Assembly: GCA_965225705.1 (NCBI GenBank)
Contig: OZ245325.1
Span: 186,001-250,000, forward strand
DNA: 64,000 nt
Source of the DNA: G965225705 sp965225705
Lineage (GTDB): Bacteria > Pseudomonadota > Alphaproteobacteria > Caulobacterales > Maricaulaceae
Reading direction: 5' to 3'
Below, in pieces: positions 42,328 to 50,374 of this stretch (position 1 is its first letter; every line of letters starts with the position of its first letter). Made by a program: the position numbers and the translations under genes. A model generated the notes under the pieces. That model had not been told where the DNA came from, made no database searches, and was given only the letters and a program-made list of their open reading frames with translations.

Positions 42328-44465
42328 GCATCTTCCTCCACAGGGACAGGGGGTGTTGAAAGATCACCCGTCCTGCCCCCCTTGTGAAGGTCTTCAGCAT
42401 GACGGGAACATGCGGCCAGGGTCTCACTCGCCCGTGCAATGGGGTTTGTATGATAGAAATCCTTAAACGGAGGCTGAAAAGCATGGGGTTCAACCTGCCC
42501 TGTCTGCCCCATATTTTCCGGAGAAAACGTCTCTGAGGGGGCCGGACGCACATAAAGCTTCGCAAGCAAAGCGTGATCTTCCCGCATTTTAGCACGCAGA
42601 TCTTCATGGTGATCATAGGGAAGAGGTCGCCCCAGAGATTGCGACAAAGCCCGCAGGATACGCCAGTCTTCTTTAGCCGCCCCTTTAGGGAAGACAGAGC
42701 GCCAGCCTTCCTGAAGACGCCCCTCCGTGTTCATCCATAAAGCATCTTTTTCTGTATAGGCCACCCCCGGCAGAATGACATCTGCACGATGGGCCCCTGC
42801 ATCTCCGTGAGAGCCGAGATAGATCACAAAGGCATCTCCCAAAGCCGTCATATCTATCTCATCAGCCCCCAAAAGGAAAACGGTTTTGATCTCACCATCC
42901 CGGGCTGCTTTTAAAATACCCCGGATATCACGCCCGCCCTCTTTCGGCAAAAGACTCAACGCCATCCCCCCCGGACGTGCGGCAGCATTATGGAGCATAT
43001 TCATCCCATTCCAGCCGTCACCCACCACGCCATACCGGGCCGCGCATTCCCCAAGATGCCGCAGGACAGCCAAACCGTCAGGCCGTGCCAGCGCTGCCAT
43101 ACCCGTTATGATCATGGGTTTTTTGGCCTGTTCAAAACGCCGGGCAAACTCTCCCTGACCCTGTTTCAAAGCCTCAAGCCCTTCTGGTCCCTCACCCAAA
43201 TGCTCATAAGGATAGGTCAGATCATGCGCCTGCCCAATAAAACCAAAGGGGACACCCCTTTCCAGCCAGGCACGACGCAAACGTGCATTAAGCACCGCAG
43301 CCTCAAGGCGTGGATAAACCCCCACCAGCAAAATGGCATCGGCTTCATCAATACCTTCAAAACCTGAATTAAAAAGGAAATGTTCAGGCTGATCCGCGTC
43401 AAGACATGCCCCATCCTGACGACAATCAACAGAATGAACCCCTAAACTGTCCATCAAATCCTTAAAAGCCTTCATGGATTCAAGACAGGCCAGATCACCT
43501 GTAAGACCCGCTATTTGCTCCGGCGGTTTCTGCAAAGCTTCCGCTGCGCGTCCCAAAGCTTCATCCCAGGATGCCGGGCGTAACCCACCCTCATCGCGTA
43601 CATAAGGGCTATCCAGGCGCCTCTTTGCCAGACCATCCACAACAAAACGCGTTTTATTGGAAATCCATTCTTCATTAATGGCATCATCTCTACGGGGCAA
43701 AACCCGCATCACACGGGGCCCGCGGGCATCAAGACGAATGGCAGACCCCATAGCATCCATGACATCCAGGCTTTGTGTTTTTCTAAGCTCCCAGGGGCGG
43801 CCATGAAAGGCATAAGGCTTTGATGTCAAAGCCCCCACAGGGCACAAATCAACCATATTCGCAGACAGTTCAGAGGCCACAGCCCCTTCAAGATAAGGGG
43901 TAATTTCTACACTCTCTCCACGCCCAACAAGCCCAAGCTCCTCAACACCTGCAATCTCAGTTGCAAAGCGTACACACCGTGTGCACTGAATACAGCGTGT
44001 CATGGCCGTCTTAATAAGAGGGCCCATATCTTTTTCTTCAACGGCCCGCTTGTTTTCTGAAAAACGGGACCGCCCCCGCCCGTAAATTAAGGTTTGATCC
44101 TGAAGATCACATTCTCCCCCCTGATCACAAATGGGACAGTCCAGAGGATGATTAATCAGGAGAAACTCTGTCACACCCTCACGGGCTTTCACCACCATAG
44201 GGCTCCCCGTCCTGACCTCTGGCGGCGTACCATCACGGCCAGGACGCAGATCTGTGACCCCCATAGCACAGGAGGCTGCGGGCTTGGGGGCGCCCACAAG
44301 CTCCACAAGACACATGCGGCAATTTCCTGCAATGGACAAACGCTCATGATAGCAAAAACGTGGAATTTGAGCCCCCGCTTCTTCACAGGCCTGCAAAACC
44401 GTATAATGTGCCGGAACCTCTATCTCTTTCCCATCAATGATAACAGAACGCATTTCCTGGCTCAT
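42324..44465 (-). CDS. nuoG: NADH-quinone oxidoreductase subunit G
   Basis: The large Fe-S subunit, 713 residues from the chosen start. Cluster ligands are visible for N1b (CYHERLSIAGNCRMC), N5 with its histidine (HPLDCPICDQGGEC) and N4 (CIQCTRCVRF plus the following DLCPVGAL). The remainder is the molybdopterin-oxidoreductase-like domain. It lacks the extra N7 cysteines typical of E. coli-type NuoG. ATG 44465 has AGGGGG six bases upstream; the much longer upstream frame is not needed. It follows nuoF by 10 bases. Confidence 0.95.
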   Translation of the reverse strand: MSQEMRSVIIDGKEIEVPAHYTVLQACEEAGAQIPRFCYHERLSIAGNCRMCLVELVGAPKPAASCAMGVTDLRPGRDGTPPEVRTGSPMVVKAREGVTEFLLINHPLDCPICDQGGECDLQDQTLIYGRGRSRFSENKRAVEEKDMGPLIKTAMTRCIQCTRCVRFATEIAGVEELGLVGRGESVEITPYLEGAVASELSANMVDLCPVGALTSKPYAFHGRPWELRKTQSLDVMDAMGSAIRLDARGPRVMRVLPRRDDAINEEWISNKTRFVVDGLAKRRLDSPYVRDEGGLRPASWDEALGRAAEALQKPPEQIAGLTGDLACLESMKAFKDLMDSLGVHSVDCRQDGACLDADQPEHFLFNSGFEGIDEADAILLVGVYPRLEAAVLNARLRRAWLERGVPFGFIGQAHDLTYPYEHLGEGPEGLEALKQGQGEFARRFEQAKKPMIITGMAALARPDGLAVLRHLGECAARYGVVGDGWNGMNMLHNAAARPGGMALSLLPKEGGRDIRGILKAARDGEIKTVFLLGADEIDMTALGDAFVIYLGSHGDAGAHRADVILPGVAYTEKDALWMNTEGRLQEGWRSVFPKGAAKEDWRILRALSQSLGRPLPYDHHEDLRAKMREDHALLAKLYVRPAPSETFSPENMGQTGQVEPHAFQPPFKDFYHTNPIARASETLAACSRHAEDLHKGGRTGDLSTPPVPVEEDA

Positions 44466-44475
44466 GCTATGCCCC

Positions 44476-45789
44476 CTAACCTGCTGCTTCAAAATGAGGC
44501 GTGAACACCGGTTTATCTTTGCGATAAAGGTCAATTCTCTCTTCAATCTCATGGCGAAAATGGCGAATAAGGCCCTGAACCGGCCAGGCCGCAGCATCCC
44601 CCAAAGCGCAAATAGTGTGCCCTTCAATCTGATGAGAAACCTCAAGAAGAAGATCAATTTCAGCGGTTTCAGCTTCCCCACGCGTCATCCGCTTCAACAC
44701 ACGCCACATCCACCCCGTCCCCTCACGACAGGGTGTGCATTGCCCACAGGATTCATGCTTGTAAAAAGCGCTGATCCGCGTGATGGCATTGACAATATCC
44801 GTGCTGTTATCCATCACGATCACAGCCGCTGTTCCAAGCCCTGACTGCACTTCACGCAGAGCATCAAAATCCATCAGGACGGTATCACATGTTTCTTTGG
44901 GGATAAGGGGCACAGAAGACCCCCCCGGAATAATGGCCTTCAGATTATCCCATCCCCCGCGTACACCCCCCGCATGGGTTTCAATCAGGGTTTTTAAAGG
45001 GATGGACATCACCTCTTCCACATTACAGGGACGCTCAACATGACCAGAGAGGCAAAAAAGCTTGGTCCCGGCATTATTGTCCCGCCCGAACGAGGAAAAC
45101 CATGAAGCCTCCCGCCGCAAAATCGTGGGAACAGCAGCAATAGATTCAACATTATTCACCGTGGTGGGACATCCATAAAGCCCGGCATTGGCGGGGAAAG
45201 GTGGTTTAAGGCGTGGCTGACCCTTTTTCCCTTCCAGGCTTTCTAAAAGAGCCGTCTCCTCACCACAAATATAGGCCCCTGCCCCATGATGGGTATAAAG
45301 ATCAAAATCCCAGTCAAACCCACAGGCTTTTTCCCCTAAAAGACCCGCGGCATAAGCCTCATCAATCGCGGCCTGCAAACGCTCACGCTCAAAAATATAT
45401 TCTCCCCTGAGATAAATATAACCCACATGCGCCCGCATGGCGAAAGCAGCGATGAGGCAGCCCTCAATCAAAAGATGGGGATCATGGCGGAGAATATCAC
45501 GATCCTTACAGGTTCCGGGTTCAGATTCATCAGCATTGACAACAAGATAATGGGGGCGTTCCTTCACCTCTTTAGGCATAAAAGACCATTTCAGCCCCGT
45601 TGGGAAACCGGCCCCTCCCCGTCCACGAAGGCCAGAGGCTTTGACCTGATCGATGATCCAGTCTGGTCCCTCCTCCATCATCTCACGCGTCAGGGCCCAG
45701 GCACCGCGTGTGCGCGCCGAATCAAGGCTCCAGTCCTCAAGACCATAAAGATTGGTAAAAATACGGTCCTTATCCTGCAAAAACGGCAT
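44476..45789 (-). CDS. nuoF: NADH-quinone oxidoreductase subunit F
   Basis: Binds NADH and FMN and holds cluster N3, 437 residues. The NADH/FMN site shows GLRGRGGAGFPTGLKW and GAGAYICGEETALLESLEG; cluster N3 ligands are in SCGQCTPCREG and CALGD. In this operon a 36-codon ORF lies between nuoE and nuoF, ending three bases before the nuoF ATG, so nuoF translation may depend on it. Confidence 0.96.
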   Translation of the reverse strand: MPFLQDKDRIFTNLYGLEDWSLDSARTRGAWALTREMMEEGPDWIIDQVKASGLRGRGGAGFPTGLKWSFMPKEVKERPHYLVVNADESEPGTCKDRDILRHDPHLLIEGCLIAAFAMRAHVGYIYLRGEYIFERERLQAAIDEAYAAGLLGEKACGFDWDFDLYTHHGAGAYICGEETALLESLEGKKGQPRLKPPFPANAGLYGCPTTVNNVESIAAVPTILRREASWFSSFGRDNNAGTKLFCLSGHVERPCNVEEVMSIPLKTLIETHAGGVRGGWDNLKAIIPGGSSVPLIPKETCDTVLMDFDALREVQSGLGTAAVIVMDNSTDIVNAITRISAFYKHESCGQCTPCREGTGWMWRVLKRMTRGEAETAEIDLLLEVSHQIEGHTICALGDAAAWPVQGLIRHFRHEIEERIDLYRKDKPVFTPHFEAAG

Positions 45790-45792
45790 GAC

Positions 45793-45903
45793 TCAGGCCC
45801 CCCGCTCTTTGTTGTCCGGGGTCTGTGTGCCCGGGCTGTTCTGTTCTGTCAGGTTTGAAACACCGGACATGTTTTTTATCCTGTACTGTTGAAAAAAGCT
45901 CAT
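45793..45903 (-). CDS. Small ORF (36 codons) between nuoE and nuoF
   Basis: Starts with ATG three bases after the nuoE stop, with GGAG eight bases upstream of the ATG (within the end of nuoE), and ends with TGA three bases before the nuoF ATG. The product begins MSFFQQYRIKNMSG and is polar at the C-terminus (PGTQTPDNKERGA). A second in-frame ATG 11 codons in also has AGGA at good spacing. The tight fit to both flanking genes suggests a translated small protein or coupling leader. I do not recognise a family. It could also be an eroded spacer. Confidence 0.45.
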   Translation of the reverse strand: MSFFQQYRIKNMSGVSNLTEQNSPGTQTPDNKERGA

Positions 45904-45906
45904 GAT

Positions 45907-46569
45907 TTATTCTCCGGCCGACCCCGCCCTGTTGGGCAAAACCTTAAAATCTGCCTGTTTCTTATAAAGTTCAGGATCTTTCAGCGTCAAAGCGCCCCCC
46001 AAAGGCTCAGAAGCATGCCGTGTGTTTTGTGGTCCTGGCGCGGGGGGTGCTGTCCCCCGGGCGAGATCGTCCAGCAAAGCCTCCAGCCCTTCCGGGGTCA
46101 GATCTTCATAATAGTCATCATTAATCTGGACCATAGGCGCATTGACACAGGCGCCCAGACACTCCACCTCAACCCAGGACAAGGCCCCGTCATGCGCTAT
46201 CGTACCCACAGACCCGATTTTACGCTGACACACAGATTTTAACTCTTCTGCGCCACGCAGCATGCAGGGTGTCGTCCCACAAAGCTGAACATGCCAGCGC
46301 CCCACAGGTTCCAGATTAAACATGGTGTAAAAACTTGCCACCTCATAGACCCGGATAAAGGCCATATCAAGCCGTTTGGCAACCGTTTCCATAGCCGGCC
46401 TTGAAAGCCAGCCCTGATTGTCCTTCTGGGCGAGCCATAAAAGAGGAACAACGGCTGAACGCGCACGCTGTTCAGGATATTTCGACAGCCAAAACGTGAT
46501 CTTTTCTTCTGTTTCAGCAGAAAAACTGAAGCTCTCCGGCTGGTCTTTTGCCATACGCCGCACACTCAT
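45907..46569 (-). CDS. nuoE: NADH-quinone oxidoreductase subunit E
   Basis: Thioredoxin-fold subunit with the 2Fe-2S cluster N1a, 220 residues. Ligands are in QLCGTTPCML and ECLGACVNAP. The C-terminal 50 residues are a Pro/Thr-rich tail found in alphaproteobacterial and mitochondrial homologues but variable in length. Its ATG overlaps the nuoD stop (ATGA). Confidence 0.95.
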   Translation of the reverse strand: MSVRRMAKDQPESFSFSAETEEKITFWLSKYPEQRARSAVVPLLWLAQKDNQGWLSRPAMETVAKRLDMAFIRVYEVASFYTMFNLEPVGRWHVQLCGTTPCMLRGAEELKSVCQRKIGSVGTIAHDGALSWVEVECLGACVNAPMVQINDDYYEDLTPEGLEALLDDLARGTAPPAPGPQNTRHASEPLGGALTLKDPELYKKQADFKVLPNRAGSAGE

Positions 46570-47744
46570 CGGTCAATCTCCCCAAACACAACATCCATAG
46601 ACCCCACAATAGCAGAAACATCCGCCAGCATATGACCCCGTGTCATATGGTCTGTTGCCTGCAAATGCGGATAGCCCGGGGCACGAATTTTACACCGGTA
46701 GGGTTTGTTGGTCCCATCAGAGACAAGATAAACCCCAAATTCACCTTTTGGTGCCTCTACAGCGGCATAAACTTCCCCTTCCGGTGTATGAAAACCTTCT
46801 GTATAGAGTTTGAAATGCCGGATGAGCGCCTCCATAGAACGTTTCATCTCCTCACGCCTTGGGGGGGTGACCCGTGGATCATCGACCATGACAGGGCCTT
46901 CTGGCATTTTGTCCAGACATTGCAGCATGATTTTTGTGGATTCCCGCATTTCCCACATGCGGCAGAGATAGCGATCATAGCAATCTCCGTTTTTACCAAG
47001 GGGAATTTTAAACTCGAGATCAGAATAGACCTCATAAGGCTGTGCACGCCTTAAGTCCCAGGCGAGACCTGAGCCCCTTGCCATCACGCCCGAAAACCCC
47101 CAGGCGGCCACATCTTCCGGGGTCACAATCCCAATATCAACATTGCGCTGTTTAAAAATCCTGTTTCCTGTCAAAAGACTTTCCAGCTCATCAAGAAATC
47201 CGGGGAAACCTTCACACCAGGTTCTTATGTCTGCCAGAAGTTCCGGGGGGAGATCCTGATGCACCCCACCCGGGCGGAAATAGGCCGCATGCATCCGGGA
47301 TCCACTGGCACGCTCATAAAAAACCATAAGTTTTTCACGTTCCTCAAACCCCCATAAAGGCGGGGTCAGAGCACCCACATCCATGGCCTGTGTGGTCACG
47401 TTCAAAAGATGGTTAAGAAGGCGGCCAATTTCAGAGAACAAAACACGGATATAGCTTGCCCGTGGTGGGATTTCGAGCCCCAGAAGCCTCTCAATCGCAA
47501 GACAAAAAGCATGCTCCTGATTCATGGGGGCAACATAATCAAGCCTGTCAAAATAAGGAACACCCTGAAGATAGGTTTTATGCTCTAAAAGCTTTTCCGT
47601 TCCCCTGTGCAAAAGACCAATATGCGGATCTGCACGCTCAACCACCTCACCATCCAGATCCAGAACCAGACGCAAAACACCATGAGCAGCAGGATGCTGA
47701 GGACCAAAATTAAGGGTAAAATTACGCTTCTCAGTTTCGCTCAT
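46566..47744 (-). CDS. nuoD: NADH-quinone oxidoreductase subunit D
   Basis: 49-kDa-type subunit lining the quinone site, 392 residues. The N-terminal NFGPQHPAAHGVLRL loop, with its catalytic histidine, and HIGLLHRGTEKLLE are present, as is the C-terminal GSMDVVFGEIDR. It is separate from nuoC, unlike the fused NuoCD of E. coli, which fits an alphaproteobacterial operon. ATGA overlaps link it to nuoC and nuoE. Confidence 0.96.
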   Translation of the reverse strand: MSETEKRNFTLNFGPQHPAAHGVLRLVLDLDGEVVERADPHIGLLHRGTEKLLEHKTYLQGVPYFDRLDYVAPMNQEHAFCLAIERLLGLEIPPRASYIRVLFSEIGRLLNHLLNVTTQAMDVGALTPPLWGFEEREKLMVFYERASGSRMHAAYFRPGGVHQDLPPELLADIRTWCEGFPGFLDELESLLTGNRIFKQRNVDIGIVTPEDVAAWGFSGVMARGSGLAWDLRRAQPYEVYSDLEFKIPLGKNGDCYDRYLCRMWEMRESTKIMLQCLDKMPEGPVMVDDPRVTPPRREEMKRSMEALIRHFKLYTEGFHTPEGEVYAAVEAPKGEFGVYLVSDGTNKPYRCKIRAPGYPHLQATDHMTRGHMLADVSAIVGSMDVVFGEIDR

Positions 47745-48376
47745 GCGCCCTTCTCCACTTTCCCGGATTTCTCAGAGAGTTCTGCCTGAACAGCATGGAG
47801 ATTCTCCCAGGGGGATTCAAAATCAAAATCCCGATAGGCCTGAACCAGATCCACAGGCTCCTGCACAACGCGCTTCTGTTCTTCATCATAACGCACCTGA
47901 ACATAACCTGTGAGGGGAAAGTCCTTACGCAGAGGGTAGCCGGAAAAACCATAATCTGTGAGAATACGTCTGAGATCAGGGTGATCTTCAAACATCACAC
48001 CATACATATCGAAGACTTCACGCTCATACCAGTTCGCAGCAGGGAAAAGAGAAACAAGAGAAGGAACAGGGCTCTCTTCCCCCACCATAATCTTAACCCG
48101 CACACGTAGATTTTTTGTCATGGAGAGAAGGTGATACACAATCTCAAAACGCTCAGATCGGCCAGGATAATCCACGCCGCAGATATCCATAAGAGATTCA
48201 CACCGAAAAAGGGGCGATTCACGCACATACATGATAACCTTCAGCAAGCTCTCACGACGTGCCATAAGGGTCAGCTCCCCATAAGACTCCGTCCAGCCCT
48301 CAAGAGAGCCCCCAAGTGCTTCTTCTGCCTCTTCTCCATAGTCTTTTAAAAGGCTGAGATCCGTATATGTATTCAT
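47741..48376 (-). CDS. nuoC: NADH-quinone oxidoreductase subunit C
   Basis: 30-kDa-type peripheral subunit, 211 residues. The signature ANWYEREVFDMYGVMFEDHPDLRRILTDYGFSGYPLRKDFPLTG region is fully present near residues 118-160. ATGA overlaps with nuoB and nuoD indicate translational coupling. Confidence 0.95.
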   Translation of the reverse strand: MNTYTDLSLLKDYGEEAEEALGGSLEGWTESYGELTLMARRESLLKVIMYVRESPLFRCESLMDICGVDYPGRSERFEIVYHLLSMTKNLRVRVKIMVGEESPVPSLVSLFPAANWYEREVFDMYGVMFEDHPDLRRILTDYGFSGYPLRKDFPLTGYVQVRYDEEQKRVVQEPVDLVQAYRDFDFESPWENLHAVQAELSEKSGKVEKGA

Positions 48377-48936
48377 CTCTGTATGTTTCCTTCACGCCGG
48401 ATTTTTCTCTGAAGCTGTAAAATACCATAGAGAAGAGCTTCAGCCGTTGGGGGACAGCCTGGGATATAAATATCCACAGGGACAATACGATCACACCCCC
48501 GTACAACCGAATAGGAGTAATGATAATATCCCCCCCCATTGGCGCATGAGCCCATAGAGATGACATAACGTGGCTCTGGCATCTGATCATAAAGCTTCCG
48601 CAGAGCCGGGGCCATTTTATTGGTCAGCGTACCTGCCACAATCATGACATCAGACTGACGGGGGCTTGCACGTGGGGCGAAGCCAAAACGCTCCACATCA
48701 TAGCGCGGCATAGACGCCTGCATCATCTCAACCCCACAACAGGCCAGTCCAAACGTCATCCACATCAAAGAACCTGTCCTGGCCCAGGTGACCAAATCAT
48801 CAGCACGTGCCACCAAAAAACCACGATCAGCCAGCTGATCAGAGACACCATCAAAAAATGGATCATGTTTTTCAGGCTGATAGGCAGACAATGTGGTGCG
48901 CCCTGCCTGACCCGCGGCAAGAAGATTATTTGTCAT
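48373..48936 (-). CDS. nuoB: NADH-quinone oxidoreductase subunit B
   Basis: PSST-type subunit with the terminal cluster N2, 187 residues. The ligands are the tandem cysteines in ACCGVEMM, GSCANGGG and the CPP of IPGCPPTAEALLYG. It begins three bases after the nuoA stop. Confidence 0.96.
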   Translation of the reverse strand: MTNNLLAAGQAGRTTLSAYQPEKHDPFFDGVSDQLADRGFLVARADDLVTWARTGSLMWMTFGLACCGVEMMQASMPRYDVERFGFAPRASPRQSDVMIVAGTLTNKMAPALRKLYDQMPEPRYVISMGSCANGGGYYHYSYSVVRGCDRIVPVDIYIPGCPPTAEALLYGILQLQRKIRREGNIQR

Positions 48937-48939
48937 GGC

Positions 48940-49317
48940 TTACTCCCAGTCCAAAGCGCCCTTTTTCCATTCATAGAAAAACCCTATTGTCAAAACAGCC
49001 AGAAACACCATCATGGACAGAAAAGGAAACATGCGTGCTTCCTGAGGCAGATGAATAAGCGTCGCAGCCCAGGGGAAAAGAAAGGCCACCTCAAGATCAA
49101 AGATAATAAACAAAATGGCGACAAGATAAAAGCGTACATCAAACTTCATGCGCGCATCATCAAAGGCATTAAAGCCACACTCATAGGTGGACATTTTCTC
49201 ATCATCAGGACGCGAGGGTGCTATGACATAAGAGGCAAGCATAAACCCTGCCCCCAAAAGACCAGCTATCACCAAAAAGATGAGGACCGGAAAATAATCC
49301 AGTAAAAAAGCTTCCAT
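48940..49317 (-). CDS. nuoA: NADH-quinone oxidoreductase subunit A
   Basis: Three-helix membrane subunit of 125 residues; first gene of the operon. The loop segment KMSTYECGFNAFDDARMKFDVRFY contains the conserved cysteine that reports the active/deactive transition in mitochondria. Transcription of the operon should start in the upstream 49318-49870 region. Confidence 0.95.
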   Translation of the reverse strand: MEAFLLDYFPVLIFLVIAGLLGAGFMLASYVIAPSRPDDEKMSTYECGFNAFDDARMKFDVRFYLVAILFIIFDLEVAFLFPWAATLIHLPQEARMFPFLSMMVFLAVLTIGFFYEWKKGALDWE

Positions 49318-49873
49318 ACGTCCAACCTCGTATTCTGGTTCTTCTCAGGAGATCCCACACAACCTGTCTGTGAAGTTTAAAAGGTGTTATGCCCCAATTT
49401 TTACCTCGTCAACAGAATGTGCTCAAAAAGAGACCGAACACGTCTTATTTATTGTCTCCCGTGATTATCCCGACAGGAACAGAAAGTCTATTCTTTTCGG
49501 GATCACAGATAAGGCCAAGCTTAATCCCCCTTCCACCATAAGGCAATATTTTTTCATGTTTTCTGGTCTGTAAAAATTTCATAGCAGGTTTTTTTATTTG
49601 TCCTGTCAGGGAAAAAAATCAAAACATGGGAAGAGGCAAGCCAAAAATCCCTGATGAACCAAAGTCTCCATCATGGTGTTTTGGGGAACACTCTTAGGCC
49701 ATACGCAGACACACCTTTCTTCTCCTGACAGGAGTTTAAGGCCAAAGTGTTGCTTTCCTTAAAGCCTAAAAACAGCACTTTATAAAGACGGCAGGACCCG
49801 CCTTAAGGTGCCCCTCTCAGGTGAGCCTGAAGCTCTGTCCTTCGGCAAAAGACAAAAACAGACCTGATAAGGG
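49318..49873. other. Long nuo leader / divergent region toward arsR
   Basis: About 550 bases without a supportable gene. It must hold the leftward nuo promoter. An imperfect hairpin (GTGATTATCCCGA at 49461-49473 with TCGGGATCAC at 49497-49506, three bases bulged) and a short palindrome TCCTGACAGGA near 49724-49734 are present. I could not fix a promoter position. Confidence 0.4.
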
Positions 49874-49901
49874 TTGACAGAAAGGGAAGCGTATCTATAT
49901 T
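49874..49901 (+). promoter_or_regulatory. Sigma-70-type promoter of arsR
   Basis: TTGACA at 49874-49879 and TATATT at 49896-49901 with 16-base spacing, the best promoter match seen in the window. The ArsR operator palindrome begins six bases after the -10 box, so a bound repressor would cover the transcription start. Confidence 0.7.
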
Positions 49902-49906
49902 AATAT

Positions 49907-49925
49907 CGTTATTCGACGAAATACG
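49907..49925. promoter_or_regulatory. ArsR operator 1
   Basis: Imperfect palindrome CGTTATTCGACGAAATACG directly after the -10 box of the arsR promoter. It shares 16 of 19 positions with the second palindrome before acr3, which supports both being bound by the same regulator. Confidence 0.65.
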
Positions 49926-49958
49926 ATTATTTTGATAGCGATCTCAAAGAGCACACCT

Positions 49959-50300
49959 ATGAAAGAATGTATCTCAAAGAAAAATCATGCCTTTGTATTA
50001 ACGAAGGGAATGCGCACACGACAAAAAGAAATTGCCAGGCTCTCTAAAGCCTTGGCTCATCCCTCACGTGTCCATATATTACAGGTTTTATCACGCCTTG
50101 ATGAAGCGGGCACGTGCCTTAATAGCGATCTGGTCTCTGAGCTCGATCTGGCGCAATCAACAGTTTCAGAGCATCTGAAAAAACTTAAGCAGGCCGGTCT
50201 TATCACCGTCACCCCAAAACCGCCGAAAATGTGTTATCAGCTTAATAAGGAGAAGCTGACCTTCTATAAAAAACACATTGAACACCTTCTTGATGAATAA
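49959..50300 (+). CDS. arsR: ArsR-family metalloregulator
   Basis: A winged-helix repressor of about 113 residues controlling the arsenite exporter. The DNA-binding helix-turn-helix is in LVSELDLAQSTVSEHLKKLKQAGL. It lacks the classical ELCVCDLC arsenic site. Instead three separated cysteines are present: one four residues from the chosen start, one at residue 53 just before the recognition helices, and one at residue 92, an arrangement more like ArsR types that assembled their arsenite site independently. Start ATG 49959 keeps the first cysteine; ATG 50010 is an alternative that would lose it. acr3 follows after 74 bases with its own operator. Confidence 0.88.
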   Translation: MKECISKKNHAFVLTKGMRTRQKEIARLSKALAHPSRVHILQVLSRLDEAGTCLNSDLVSELDLAQSTVSEHLKKLKQAGLITVTPKPPKMCYQLNKEKLTFYKKHIEHLLDE

Positions 50301-50319
50301 AAAATTTAACACACACCAT

Positions 50320-50338
50320 CGTTATTCGGCGAATGACG
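50320..50338. promoter_or_regulatory. ArsR operator 2, upstream of acr3
   Basis: Near-perfect palindrome CGTTATTCGGCGAATGACG, centred on a single G, 36 bases before the acr3 ATG. Compared with operator 1 it differs mainly at the centre and right arm. It implies a second regulated promoter or an intra-operon control point. Confidence 0.65.
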
Positions 50339-50374
50339 AATTATACTTAAAAAAACTCACTGAAGGAATCTGTC

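Noticed and set aside
44466..44681. 72-residue N-terminal extension of NuoG
   Set aside because: It lies inside nuoF in another frame. The ATG at 44465 has a proper ribosome-binding site and matches the family start.
49595..49620. Intrinsic terminator in the nuo upstream region
   Set aside because: TTTTTTT and AAAAAAA runs flank a TCCTG/CAGGGA core with almost no loop. No gene ends here on either strand.
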